A stretch of DNA of 64,000 nt from Subtercola frigoramans (lineage in GTDB: Bacteria; Actinomycetota; Actinomycetes; Actinomycetales; Microbacteriaceae): the NCBI RefSeq assembly GCF_016907385.1, contig NZ_JAFBBU010000001.1, positions 186,001 through 250,000 of the forward strand. The letters run 5' to 3'. The translations under genes were made by a program, and so were the position numbers. Position 1 is the stretch's first letter, and each line of letters opens with the position of its first letter. The notes below the pieces were generated by a model that saw only the letters and a program-made list of their open reading frames with translations, made no database searches and was not told the origin of the DNA. Positions 46,483 through 55,915 of this stretch are shown here, in pieces.

Positions 46483-46998
46483 ATGATGGACATCACCGAT
46501 CTGATCCTCACCGATCATCACGAACAACGCCGAATGTTCGCCCTGCTGGAAGAGATTCCGGCAGAGCGCACCGATGCCCTCGCTTCGGTCTGGGGTCGGC
46601 TGAAGGTTTTGCTCGAAGTTCACGCCCGAGCAGAGGAGCTGCTTTTCTACCCGCGGCTTCTGAAATTGCAGCAGGACCGCATAAACATAGAGACACCGCA
46701 AGCGGAGACCACAGATGCGATCCATGACCACAACGAGATTCGAGACGCCATCGCCGCCGTAGCTGGCAACCCCGTCGGCTCGGATTCGTGGCAGCGCGCG
46801 GTCTCGAAGGTCAACGAGGTCAACAGCGACCACATGGCGGAGGAGGAACGCGAAGGACTCACCGACTTCCGGCGCCACGTCAGCCGAGACGAACGCCACA
46901 CGATCGCCGTGGATTTCTGCGCCTTCGAGGCAGAACACGCATCAGGGATCACCCCCCACGACCAGGATCCCGATGACTACGTCGCAGCGAACGAATGA
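46483..46998 (+). CDS. Hemerythrin HHE-domain protein
   Basis: A 171-residue protein with a hemerythrin-like four-helix di-iron site: TDHHEQRRMF (H12/H13), VHARAEELLFYP, IHDHNEIRDAI and NSDHMAEEEREGL provide the His and Glu ligands. Such proteins bind oxygen or sense redox or iron state. ATG 46483 follows ACAGGAGAA. The next gene is a low-affinity iron permease, which fits an iron link. Confidence 0.88.
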   Translation: MMDITDLILTDHHEQRRMFALLEEIPAERTDALASVWGRLKVLLEVHARAEELLFYPRLLKLQQDRINIETPQAETTDAIHDHNEIRDAIAAVAGNPVGSDSWQRAVSKVNEVNSDHMAEEEREGLTDFRRHVSRDERHTIAVDFCAFEAEHASGITPHDQDPDDYVAANE

Positions 46999-47665
46999 TC
47001 GTGCACGTGGTGTCACTATGAACCCAACATCGACCCTCGGCCGGTGGCGGCGCGGCCTGTTCGGTTCGATCACGAATACGGTCACGTCATCGGCACCGGG
47101 CGGTGCGACCCGGTCACGGGGGAGCAGGCTGCTGCACACCATCGGACAGGCAAGCTCACACTCCGCCGCGGGACTGATAGCCACCGCAGCGATCCTCGCG
47201 TGGATCGCCTTTGGCATCTTCACCAGATTCCCCGACTGGTGGGACAACGTGCTCTACATCGTCAGTTCGTCAGTGACTCTGATCATGGTGTTCGCGATTC
47301 AGCACACCCAATCACGGCAACAATCAGCGACCCAACGAAAACTCGACGAGATTCTCCGAGCAATGCCCGGAGCAGACGACCGACTCATCGCCGTCGAAGA
47401 AGCACCCGACGCAGAACTAGAAGCCCTCGCGGAACTGAATCTCAACGACCGCGAAAAAGCAATCGACGACAACGGACTTCTCAGCAACTCGCCACCAGAC
47501 CTTGCCTCAGGCGTCGGCGGGGGAGAACCGCCTGGGACGCGCCGAACCATCTTACCCGCACCCGCACCCGCACCCATCTCGAAGATCATCTCCGTCTCGA
47601 CGGAGCAACCGGATCAAGCGTCTGGTGGCGAGACCACCTCGACCATCACATGCCCATTCTCGTGA
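46973..47665 (+). CDS. Low-affinity iron permease-type membrane protein
   Basis: A 230-residue protein; ATG 46973 lies inside the end of the hemerythrin gene after AGGATCCCG, with ATG 47018 as alternative. Two membrane segments (LIATAAILAWIAFGIF and VLYIVSSSVTLIMVFAIQHT) are followed by SATQRKLDEILRAMPGADDR and LIAVEEAPDAELEALAELNL, the pattern of PF04120 low-affinity iron permeases. The last 60 residues (GVGGGEPPGTRRTILPAPAP onward) are not family-like, and another phase looks coding there (see 47650), so the C terminus may be frameshifted. Confidence 0.8.
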   Translation: MTTSQRTNDRARGVTMNPTSTLGRWRRGLFGSITNTVTSSAPGGATRSRGSRLLHTIGQASSHSAAGLIATAAILAWIAFGIFTRFPDWWDNVLYIVSSSVTLIMVFAIQHTQSRQQSATQRKLDEILRAMPGADDRLIAVEEAPDAELEALAELNLNDREKAIDDNGLLSNSPPDLASGVGGGEPPGTRRTILPAPAPAPISKIISVSTEQPDQASGGETTSTITCPFS

Positions 47666-47787
47666 GCCCAGATGGTCCGTTCGAAGACTCACAAGACCAA
47701 AACTGGCCCGGCGAACCGCTGCCCTACAGAGAACCACCGAAGGGTATGTTCACCGACGTCCGAGTCGGCCAGCAGTTGGGAAAGTGA
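47650..47787 (+). CDS. Possible small protein or coding remnant
   Basis: In a different phase from the iron permease, the sequence MPILVSPDGPFEDSQDQNWP and GEPLPYREPPKGMFTDVRVG reads like genuine protein for 45 residues. The same phase before the ATG (GATGSSVWWRDHLDHHM) also looks coding, so it may be the tail of a larger decayed gene. No family assigned. Confidence 0.3.
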   Translation: MPILVSPDGPFEDSQDQNWPGEPLPYREPPKGMFTDVRVGQQLGK

Positions 47788-47963
47788 GGCTTCACCTTTG
47801 CGCAGTGTGCGGCGCATCTTGCCCAATTCAGAATCGTTTGCGCGTTACCGACCGTCGTCGCCAGCATCCGCGACGGAGGCCGATGAACCCGCCGAGGCTT
47901 GGCAGACTCGCAACAGTAGATGGTGACCCTGCTCGTCTCGGCTGCCGGTGAGTCTCCAACAAC

Positions 47964-48673
47964 GTGTTGGAGCTTGTTGATTCAAGGAGGTTCGTGACCG
48001 AGATAGAGCTCGACCGTTACGCGGTAGCTCTCGCCTTGCTCAAGCGACGGGTTCACGAGGTGCGATTCACCGTGCAACGAAAAGCCAATTCCGAGATGCT
48101 CGGGCTGTATCGGCGGATAAGCGACACGACTTTTGCCCGGCAGCGGATCGAATCGTTGGGGGAGCGGGGTTCTGGGCTGGCTTGCCACTGACCTGCGCAC
48201 CGAGTTTCCGTCGATGCAAGGCGTTCGCTAGCCAACGTCGCCGACATGCGTCGTTTCGCTTGGAATGGAGCGACAACGCAATTCTCCAACAGCCTGTTGG
48301 AGAGTTGCCATGGAGTCACATCGTCTCCCTCCTCGACAAGCTGGACGATCTCGCTCTGCGCAACTGGTACACAGGCAAAGACGTCCATCAGGACTGGAGC
48401 CGAGTAGTACTCGTCCACCAGATGGCGACGCGCCTCTATGAACGCGAACGCGAGGCGAGCAGCAATTTCGCCAATGCCCTGAACTCGCCCGACTCAGAAC
48501 TCGCTCAGCAGATCACCAAAGCCCCATATTTTCTCTGTTTTCTCGCCATTGACTCAGAGACCTCCCGGCGTGAACTCGAAGACCAACTCACCGCACAGAT
48601 CGGTCCTGCAGTCGTCCGAACTCGATCGGTTCTTTGGACCACTTTGGTGCCCAATGCATCCTGGCCTCGGTGA
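47964..48673 (+). pseudogene. Broken DUF1016/YhcG-type nuclease gene
   Basis: The N-terminal part is read in pieces: EVRFTVQRKANSEMLGLYRR plus ISDTTFARQRIESLG in one frame; then LGWLATDLRTEFPSMQGV in another; then LQQPVGELPWSHIVSLLDKL, DDLALRNWYTGKDVHQDWSR and NFANALNSPDSELAQQITKA in a third. The order matches the DUF1016 family, whose members are PDDEXK-type nucleases sometimes found in defence or toxin contexts. The catalytic C-terminal nuclease domain is absent. At least two frameshifts and one truncation are present. Confidence 0.75.
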
Positions 48674-49515
48674 GCCCAAACTGGGTTGACATCATCAGCG
48701 CAGGCTGCCCGAAGCGAGATTCTCGCGAAGCTTGCTTTCGCGAAGGAATACACTCCGTAGCAGATCAGGCCGACTCCGACAGTGATCAGGATGATCTGGC
48801 CGAACGGAAGCGTGGCACGGGATTTGAGGGCACCGTCCAGACCGGATGATTTGCTGGGGTCGAGGGTGAGGTCGGCGATGATGGTCAGCACACCGACGAC
48901 GAACACGGCCCTTGGCCACGTAGCCGAGAACTCCTAGACATCCACGGCTCTTCCCGGAATTCCTGGTGGGGTGGCGACGTCGTCGAGGAACTTTCGGCGT
49001 ACCCCTTTGATGACAAAGTAGATGCCGACGGGGGCAGCCACCAGCCCGGCGAGGCCGAGGAAAATCTGGCCGCTGGGCAGGGCGAATACTGAGGCGCTGG
49101 CGTGCTGAGAAGAAGACGAGCTAGTCGTTGCGGACCCCAGGGCGGTGGTGAGCGCCGTCCACCCGACGGCCAGATACGCAGCAGCTTTCGCGGCCGAGAC
49201 GACGCTTCGCACCCACCGCTTCTTCGACGACGAACCGATGCCTAGGGCCGCCTGGATGACCAGCCAGAGAACGAGGGCGAAGAGCCCTACGACGGTCGAC
49301 CAGATGATGATGGCGCCGCCTGGGAGCTAGGCGACCTCGGTGAGAGCGCCGGACTGGTCGTCCTCTGCGGACTGATTCAGAGCGACAGGGATGGAGAAGT
49401 AGCCGATCAGGATGTGGATCAGGCCGCTTATGGCGAAACCGACGCGCGCGAGAACAGTCAGAGCCCGGCTGTGGCCTGCGCGGCTTGCGGCTGACCGTAC
49501 ACCTGTGGAGTTCAT
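48660..49515 (-). pseudogene. Broken DUF1206 membrane protein gene
   Basis: Three pieces of one DUF1206 protein (repeated pairs of membrane helices) lie in order: residues from ATG 49515 (TVLARVGFAISGLIHILIGY), interrupted by an in-frame TAG at 49327-49329; then GAIIIWSTVVGLFALVLWLV and TASVFALPSGQIFLGLAGLV-like sequence to a stop at 48934; then LGYVAKG in a shifted frame, and FVVGVLTIIADLTLDPSKSS and ATLPFGQIILITVGVGLICY to about 48718. The end runs into the DUF1016 remnant on the opposite strand. One stop plus compensating frameshifts destroy the gene. Confidence 0.75.
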
Positions 49516-50285
49516 GTGCCGTCCCTCTCAATCTGCGAATGCTTACCTTCAACGGGTTCGCCGGGAATTCTCACGGTGCGGTGAGTGTCGACGGCGATGA
49601 CGGTGCCGAGGATGATCAGCGACAGCGCCATCGAGGCGGTCGTATCGCTGATGTAGTGGTAGCCGAGGTAGAGCCGGCTGAATACCTGCAGCAGGATGGC
49701 CAGAACGGCCACGGTGAACGCGGCAACCGTGAACCGGTGCTCGCGCCTGCGGCTTGCCAAGAGGAATGCGGTGATCAGGAAAAAGTCTGAGACCCCGAGA
49801 ACGTGACCTGACGGGAACGAGAAGCTCGTGTCGGGGCCGGCCAGCATCAGCCCGATCGGGGGCCGGGGGTGCTGCACGATCGGAGCGAGCACCTGGGCAA
49901 GGATCACCCCTGTGACCATACCCACCGCTAGAACCAAAGGCCGCCACGCGTGTTTGGCCAGGATCAGCCACAGCACCGTCACGATCAGAATAATGATTGG
50001 CATGCCGATGGGGCCGAAGACGAAGGCGAGCACGATCATGAACACCGTCACGTCAGTTGATCTCAGGCTGTCGAACCAGTTTTCCACGGGCGTGTCGAGC
50101 TGTTCGAGACCGGTGTGCGTCAGCACTCCGATGAGCAGAACGGTGAACCCGGCCAAACCGACCGCAATCAAGCCAGCTGCGGCACGGTAGAGGGCTCTTC
50201 GGGATTCAAGCGGGAGGTAGCGTTCTTCGACGACGAACTTCTGCCGAAATCTGGAGCGCGTGTTTTCGTTTGCGTCAACGGCCAT
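49512..50285 (-). CDS. PAP2-family membrane phosphatase
   Basis: A 257-residue protein with about six membrane helices. PAP2 motif 2 is FPSGHVLG and motif 3 is SRLYLGYHYISD; motif 1 appears as QHPRPP, but the lysine usually seven residues before the Arg is not there (Ala occupies that place). Enzymes of this type dephosphorylate phosphatidic acid, phosphatidylglycerol phosphate or undecaprenyl diphosphate. Its stop overlaps the start of the broken DUF1206 gene (4 bp), suggesting they once formed an operon. Confidence 0.85.
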   Translation of the reverse strand: MAVDANENTRSRFRQKFVVEERYLPLESRRALYRAAAGLIAVGLAGFTVLLIGVLTHTGLEQLDTPVENWFDSLRSTDVTVFMIVLAFVFGPIGMPIIILIVTVLWLILAKHAWRPLVLAVGMVTGVILAQVLAPIVQHPRPPIGLMLAGPDTSFSFPSGHVLGVSDFFLITAFLLASRRREHRFTVAAFTVAVLAILLQVFSRLYLGYHYISDTTASMALSLIILGTVIAVDTHRTVRIPGEPVEGKHSQIERDGT

Positions 50286-50410
50286 GACTCAGAATATTCC
50301 GTTCTCCCGCAGATTGCGGGCTCGTTTCGGGTGCGAGAACCCACCGTCTTCGAGGTAGCCGTTTTGGGGGTGTGGGTTGGAAGCGATGCGATCGCGCAGG
50401 CCTTTAGCGG

Positions 50411-51143
50411 TCAGTTTCGCGGGCCGAGCATCCATGTGAGTGTGCGGGCGTTGCGGATGGCGTTGCCGTCACCGTCGTTGTTGAAGTAGACGTACACTTC
50501 GTGGCCGACGTGGTGCCATTCGAGTAGCCTGTCTGCCCACCAGGCGAGGTCGTCGTCGGAGTAGGAGCCACCGTACAGGTTGGCTTGGTCAGGCCCGTGC
50601 ATCCGGACGTAGACGATGTCAGCGGTAGCGCGGATGACGCAGGCCAGGCCCGCCCCGCTCATCACGCAGTACGCGGCATGGTGCTGCTCGAGCAGCCGGA
50701 ACACGTCGTCGTCATTCCAGCTGGCATGGCGCAGCTCGACGGCGACGCGCATCCACGACGGCAAAGTGCCGAGGAAGTACCTGAGGCGCTCGTCATCGCG
50801 GCGCAGGGTTGGCGGTAACTGCACAAGAAGCACGGCACGGTTGTCTCCGAGTTCATGCCATGCCGACGTCATTCGTTGCACCCAGATCTCCGGGGCGTAC
50901 AACTTCTTGCCATGGGTGAGACCCCGAGGCGCTTTCACTGACATATGAAAGTTCTCGGGCAGGCGTTGATGCCACCTCGCGAAGGCGGCGTCGTTGGGCC
51001 AGCGTTAGAAACTCGCGTTCAGTTCAACGGTGCTGAACTCTGCCGTGTAGGCGTCGAGCCGCCGCCAACGGGGAGGCCCTCGGCGTAGAGCACCCCGTTC
51101 CAATGGTCGTAGCTCCATCCCGACGTGCAAACCGCACACTCAT
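50411..51143 (-). pseudogene. Broken DUF72 (YecE-type) gene
   Basis: The C-terminal two thirds are intact from ATG 50944 (MSVKAPRGLTHGKKL) to RNARTLTWMLGPRN at 50411, with LLVQLPPTL, VAVELRHASW and VYVRMHGPDQANLYGGSYSD. Upstream, the first third is still readable: CTSGWSYDHWNGVLYAEGLP, then a frameshift, then YTAEFSTVELNASF, a TAA at 51005-51007 where Tyr is expected, and RWPNDAAFARWHQRLPENFH. So the gene has one nonsense codon, one frameshift and a lost start. The remaining long frame may still be translated but is unlikely to fold. Confidence 0.75.
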
Positions 51144-51314
51144 CCAGTCACACGTCCTGCATGTCCCTCGCCCCGCACGAGCTCTGCGAAGCGCCGCACT
51201 GAGCGGCCGCTGAGGGCTGTCGCTCCAAAATTCTTTTCAGTATCGCCGCCAACTCGCCTTCGAACCGGGTTCGCCGAATCGTGGGCGTGCGCCTCAACGC
51301 GGGTTCTCGTCGAT

Positions 51315-51752
51315 TCATTCGTTCGGGCGTGATTCGTGGTGCCTGAGACCGGGGGTGCGGCGGTCTTCCTTCATCTCGGCTTCGAGGAGGTGACGTCGGC
51401 CTCCGACGAGTTGGTTCCGGGCTCGTTCTTCCAGCGCCTCGAACACGCGATAATAGGTGGCGTCGTAGTCCTCAACGATCTGGAAGGTCCAGCGCCCTTC
51501 AATCACGTTGCGGCCCACCATGTCGTGCTCGAGAGTGTCGGCTATCTGCACATGTCCCGCCTCACGCAGCAGGCCGACCGCTTCACCCAGAGCGAGGTCT
51601 GCCGCTCCGGTCAGCCGGTGAAATCCATGCAGCAACCCGCGCGCATGCTCGACCGTTTCGAATGCTTCAGACAATTTACCGAGCGCGCGAATCGTCTCGT
51701 CAGTCGCGCCGGGCGGCCGCCGGTGCCCGTTATCAGGGGGAACAGAATCCAT
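51315..51752 (-). CDS. Conserved hypothetical protein of actinobacteria
   Basis: A 145-residue soluble, largely helical protein from ATG 51752; an in-frame ATG at 51815 is possible. Runs such as ALGKLSEAFETVEHARGLLH, GFHRLTGAADLALGEAVGLL, MVGRNVIEGRWTFQIVEDYD and ATYYRVFEALEERARNQLVG match a family I recall as widespread in actinobacteria without known function. Isolated between pseudogenes. Membership is recalled, not searched. Confidence 0.7.
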   Translation of the reverse strand: MDSVPPDNGHRRPPGATDETIRALGKLSEAFETVEHARGLLHGFHRLTGAADLALGEAVGLLREAGHVQIADTLEHDMVGRNVIEGRWTFQIVEDYDATYYRVFEALEERARNQLVGGRRHLLEAEMKEDRRTPGLRHHESRPNE

Positions 51753-51914
51753 GCCTGCAGTCGACACCCCTGCCACAGCGGACGCAAGGCCTTGCGCAAC
51801 CCCTTTCGTCCACACCCGCCCGCGCTACAGGATTGCGGCTTCGGGGCCATCACCCGGCATTTAGTCCATCGATGGGTAGGGGCACTCGACGGTCCCTTGG
51901 TTGTGCCGAGCTGT

Positions 51915-52163
51915 TCAGTGGCGTTCCTCGGACCAGGCGAGGCTGTGTTTCGCTTGCCCGGCGGTCAATCCGGTCAGGCCGCCACAATGTGTGCATTCAT
52001 TGACGTATCTCGTGGAGACCGAGAAGAGGGGGACAAAGAAAAGGGTGAAGCGGTGGCGGCGACGGATGACATTTTGTGGTGCGTGCTGATGGCAGTAGCC
52101 GCAGACGAAGGAGACCATGTTGATGATGGCTTCGCTGAGTCGGGTGCCGAAGATGAGCAGCAT
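51915..52163 (-). CDS. Zinc-ribbon domain protein
   Basis: An 82-residue protein (MLLIFGTRLSEAIINMVSFV) with two CxxC pairs, CGYC at about residues 21-24 and CTHC near 57-60, flanking a conserved middle RRHRFTLFFVPLFSVSTRYV. This matches a small actinobacterial zinc-ribbon family. Its role is unknown, possibly membrane-associated through the hydrophobic centre. It lies 3 bases upstream of the end of the broken PPK2 gene, same strand. Confidence 0.75.
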   Translation of the reverse strand: MLLIFGTRLSEAIINMVSFVCGYCHQHAPQNVIRRRHRFTLFFVPLFSVSTRYVNECTHCGGLTGLTAGQAKHSLAWSEERH

Positions 52164-52166
52164 GCG

Positions 52167-52996
52167 TTATTTTTTTCCGACGTCGGCGGCGTGGTCGGGT
52201 ACGTACTTGTAGCGATCTCGGTCGGGGCGGTCGTAGTCATCTGCTGCCGGTCGGGGCGGGATGTCGACCTTCGGGGGTTGGCGTGGTTCCCAGGGCACTT
52301 GCGAGAGGAGGTGGCTGATGGTGTTGAGCCGGGCGGCACGTTTGTCGTCGCTTTCAATGGTCCACCAGGGGGCGTAGGCGTGGTCGGTGGCCTCGAACAT
52401 GGCGTCTTTCGCGCGGGAGTAGTCCTCCCACTTGGTGATAGAGACCACGTCGGTGTCGGAGAGTTTCCAGCGTCGCATAGGGTCGTTCTGCCTGGAATGG
52501 AAGCGTTCCTCCTGAACGGCGTCGGACACGGAGAACCAGTATTTGATCAAGATGATGCCTTCTTCGGTGAGCATTTGCTCGAATGTCGGCACTGGTGTAA
52601 GAAGCGGCGGTACTGCTCGGGCGTGCAATAGTCCATCACGCGTTCAACGCCGGCGCGGTTGTACCAGGAGCGGTCCATCAACACGATCTCGCCCGCGGTG
52701 GGCAGGTGTTTGATGTATCGCTGGAAGTACCATTGGCCTTTTTCGCGTTCATCCGGGGTGGGCAGCGCTGCGACGCGGGCCGCACGCGGGTTCAGATATT
52801 GCATGATGCGTTTGATGGCGCCGCCCTTCCCCGCGGCGTCTCGGCCCTCGAAGATCACGACGACGCGCGCGCCGGTCTCGATAACCCACTGTTGCATGCT
52901 GACGAGTTGAATCTGCAGCCGTTCGAGGTCTTCTTCGTAGAGATGTTTCGGCATTCGTTTGACGAGAGGGGCGGACGAGCTTTTCGAATGTGACAT
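52167..52996 (-). pseudogene. ppk2: Polyphosphate kinase 2 gene with one-base frameshift
   Basis: From ATG 52996 (after AGGAG) the N-terminal part reads [20 protein letters not shown] (Walker [10 protein letters not shown]), [20 protein letters not shown] and [20 protein letters not shown] (Walker B). Near 52590 the frame is lost: FLHQC is followed in the next phase by [40 protein letters not shown] and WWTIESDDKRAARLN. Restoring one C in the TGCCGACA stretch would join the halves into a normal PPK2 of about 275 residues. PPK2 makes or uses polyphosphate. Either a recent mutation or a base-call error. Confidence 0.85.
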
Positions 52997-53177
52997 GGTG
53001 GTGAGGCTCCTGCCGCCTGTGAAGGCCGTTGACGGATGCCGCGATCGCGGATGGTTTAAGCGTGCCCGAGCGACCACACGGTTTACAGTGGCTTGCCGTG
53101 CACGCAGGTTTATGCAGTGCCCACAAGCCCCCGACTCATCGGGGAAACGGTCGCGTGGTTGGCCGTAGTCTGGCGGC

Positions 53178-54158
53178 ATGATTGAACCCTCGTCCCGGAC
53201 TGCTGCGGTCATCTATAACCCCACAAAGGTCGACCTCGACGCGCTCCGTGACGTCGTGAACCGGTCAGCTGCCGATGCGGGCTGGGGCGAGACGCTCTGG
53301 CTCGAAACGTCCGTCGAGGATGTCGGCCAAGGCGTCACCAGGCAGGCAGTCGATCTCGGTGTTGACCTGATCATCGCTGCTGGCGGTGACGGTACGGTGC
53401 GCGCGGTCGCTGAGGCTCTGCGCGGAACCGCCATACCGTTGGCCCTGCTTCCCTCCGGCACCGGAAATCTCCTCGCCCGTAACCTGAAACTCACTCTGAA
53501 TGACGTACCGGAATCTGTGATTTCGGCCTTCACGGGCGTTAACCGGGCCATCGATCTCGGCGTCATCGACATTGAACGTATCGACAAGACCCGGGACCAG
53601 CACGTTTTCGTCGTCATGGCTGGTATGGGCATCGATGCGAAAATGATCGCTAACACCGACGATGACCTCAAAGCCAAGGCGGGTATCGCCGCGTACGTTG
53701 GGGCGATCACGAAGTCGCTGCGTGACCCGAACGAGCTTCACCTGCGGTTCAAGCTGGACAACGAACCGGCCAAACGGGCAACGGTTCACACGGTCATCCT
53801 CGGCAACTGCGGGTCCCTGCCGGCGAACATCCTTCTCATGCCCGACGCCGTCCTCGACGACGGGCTGCTCGATCTCCTTCTAATGCGTCCCGGGGGAGTG
53901 CTCGGCTGGATCCGGGTATGGGCGAAAGTGGCCTGGCTGAACGGCATCGTCCGCCGCACCAAGGCCGGGAAGGCGCTGGTCGGTGAGCAGAAGAACGATG
54001 CCGAGCTGCACTACCGCACCGCTAAGAAATTCGTGGTCCGCCTCTCTCGCCCCGAGGAAATCGAACTTGATGGTGACGGTTTCGGTAAGGCCACCGCCTT
54101 CAACGCCTGGATCGAGCCCGGCGCGCTGACGGTCCGTGTTCCCGCTGATACGGCCTGA
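53178..54158 (+). CDS. Diacylglycerol kinase-family lipid kinase
   Basis: A 326-residue cytosolic lipid kinase. The nucleotide-binding signature [15 protein letters not shown] holds GGDGT at 69-73, then [23 protein letters not shown] and the C-terminal [11 protein letters not shown] and [10 protein letters not shown]. Enzymes of this family phosphorylate diacylglycerol or related lipids. It is first in an operon with the hydrolase at 54170 (11-base gap) and a broken glycosyltransferase at 54901. Confidence 0.92.
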   Translation: MIEPSSRTAAVIYNPTKVDLDALRDVVNRSAADAGWGETLWLETSVEDVGQGVTRQAVDLGVDLIIAAGGDGTVRAVAEALRGTAIPLALLPSGTGNLLARNLKLTLNDVPESVISAFTGVNRAIDLGVIDIERIDKTRDQHVFVVMAGMGIDAKMIANTDDDLKAKAGIAAYVGAITKSLRDPNELHLRFKLDNEPAKRATVHTVILGNCGSLPANILLMPDAVLDDGLLDLLLMRPGGVLGWIRVWAKVAWLNGIVRRTKAGKALVGEQKNDAELHYRTAKKFVVRLSRPEEIELDGDGFGKATAFNAWIEPGALTVRVPADTA

Positions 54159-54169
54159 AGAACACTGAC

Positions 54170-54904
54170 TTGAACCAGTACAGAGTGTTCCGGATGCCCC
54201 GCGGCGCTGGCACCCAACAGGCCACGTTCCTGCTCCTGCACGGCATCGGGCTTTCTCACCGCGCCTTTACGAGGGCCGCGAAACTGCTCGTCGAGCACGG
54301 GGACGTCATCGCGATCGACCTCCCCGGGTTCGGCGGTACACCCCGCCCGGATCGGCCGTTGAGCGTCAGGGACTACGCGCACGGTGTGGCCGCGGTGCTT
54401 GATCGCACCCAAATGGGGCCGATGATCGCGGTTGGTCATTCGATGGGCGCCCAGTTTGCTCTCGAGCTCGCTATCACCAGGCCCGATCTGGTCAGCGGGG
54501 TCGTGATGATCGGCCCGGTCGTTGACCCTCGGCGGCGAACGCTCTGGCAACAGGGACTTCGACTTCTCCGCGATGCCGCACTCGAACCCTTGTCCACGAA
54601 CCTGATGGTCCTGTTCGACTACGCCCGCTGCGGACCGGTATGGTTCCTCGCCGAGACGCGCGCGATGCTCGCCTACCCCACCCACGAACGCATCCAGCGC
54701 CTCACCCGGCCGCTGCTGGTACTCCGGGGCAGAAACGACCCGATCGCCGACCAGCACTGGGCAACCTGGCTCGCCACTCAAGTCAGCGACGGACACACCC
54801 GCCGGACGAGCCGGTACCGACACAACGTCGTACACTCCTCCCCGACAGAGACAGTTCAGCCCATCGTCCGGTTCGCGGACACCCTCACCTCGGCCGCCCC
54901 GTGA
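54170..54904 (+). CDS. Alpha/beta hydrolase
   Basis: A 244-residue hydrolase starting at TTG 54170. LLLHGIGLSHRAF supplies the oxyanion region, VGHSMGAQFALEL the nucleophile S91, RGRNDPIA the acidic residue, and RHNVVHSSP the histidine. Soluble, no signal peptide. The gene overlaps the glycosyltransferase start (GTGA). With the lipid kinase encoded upstream it may process glycerolipids; the substrate is unknown. Confidence 0.88.
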   Translation: MNQYRVFRMPRGAGTQQATFLLLHGIGLSHRAFTRAAKLLVEHGDVIAIDLPGFGGTPRPDRPLSVRDYAHGVAAVLDRTQMGPMIAVGHSMGAQFALELAITRPDLVSGVVMIGPVVDPRRRTLWQQGLRLLRDAALEPLSTNLMVLFDYARCGPVWFLAETRAMLAYPTHERIQRLTRPLLVLRGRNDPIADQHWATWLATQVSDGHTRRTSRYRHNVVHSSPTETVQPIVRFADTLTSAAP

Positions 54905-55896
54905 CAGGCGGCGAAAAGAGCCAGGGGTCCGCTCGCGCCCACCTGACGGCACTTCATGCCGGGTTGATCCTGGATGAAATCGGCGTGATGTTCCTCGGCG
55001 CGGTGGCAGTCACTGCCGCCCGCAACCGGGCGCGACCGTGTGCGAGCTCGGATGCTCTCTCGGGAATGACTGCGATCGCCGCAGCCGGGTGGGCGCTGGC
55101 CGCCGCCGTCAGCCCGCGAAGCCATGAGCGGAGAACGAAGACCGTTGAAGCATCATCGGCGTTGAGTGTCTCTGTTGTCATTCCGGCGAAGAACGACGCC
55201 GTTGCGCTGGCGCGTTGCCTCGAAGCACTCGAACGACAAACGCGGCGGCCCGACGAAATCATCGTCATCGACAATGCCAGCACTGATAGCACTGCCGACG
55301 TCGCCAGAATCGCAGGCGCCCGCGTTCTCGCTCAGATCGTGCCAGGGATACCTGCTGCCGCCGGCGCCGGATACGACGCTGCACGGTGCGACATCATCTG
55401 ACGCCTCGACGCGGACACCATCCCCTCACCCGACTGGATACGAAAAGGTATCCAATATCTGCATGACAACCCCTCGATCGATGCGGTGACAGGCCCCGCG
55501 AGCTTCTACGACGGGCCACGCTACTGCTCTGCCGTGTTGGCGAAACTCTACCTCGGCGCCTATTTCACAACATTTCGCCTGGCGCTGGCAACGACACCCT
55601 TGTTCGGGTCAAATTTCTTCCTCCGCCGCACAGCCTGGCTGCCCGTTGCGGACACTGTGCACCGGTCAGGCCTGAAAGTGCATGACGATCTCGACCTCAC
55701 CATTCGCCTCACCCCGAGCCACCACATTGCCTACGATCCCGCTAACAGGGTAGAGATTTCTTTCCGTCCGTTCCAGCAACCTCAGACTTTCGGACTGCGG
55801 ATGGTCCGCGGACTTGCAACCCTCGCCAAAAACTGGCCCCGCAGCTCATCCACCCTCCGCTGGCGTCGAAAACTCCTGAACCTGCTCTGTGCCTGA
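54901..55896 (+). pseudogene. Glycosyltransferase family 2 gene with one internal stop
   Basis: From GTG 54901, the frame encodes an N-terminal region, then the GT2 core SVSVVIPAKNDAVALARCLE, ALERQTRRPDEIIVIDNAST and AGYDAARCDII, followed by TGA at 55399-55401. The same frame continues directly with RLDADTIPSPDWIRKG (the DxD metal motif), FYDGPRYCSAVLAKLYLGAY and PLFGSNFFLRR to 55896. Only this codon separates the two parts, so the product would be about 331 residues if read through. It is either a recent nonsense mutation or an error; the stop falls just before the catalytic DxD. The intact frame would encode a lipid-glycosylating or polymer enzyme. Confidence 0.85.
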
Positions 55897-55915
55897 GGAG
55901 CCGCGGTCACGAGAA

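Noticed and set aside
51336..52631. Plus-strand frame of 431 residues
   Set aside because: Covers the minus-strand hypothetical, zinc-ribbon and PPK2 regions, which have real motifs; the plus-strand product is not protein-like.
54011..54952. Minus-strand frame of 313 residues across the lipid kinase and hydrolase genes
   Set aside because: Spans two well-supported plus-strand genes and has no recognisable domain.
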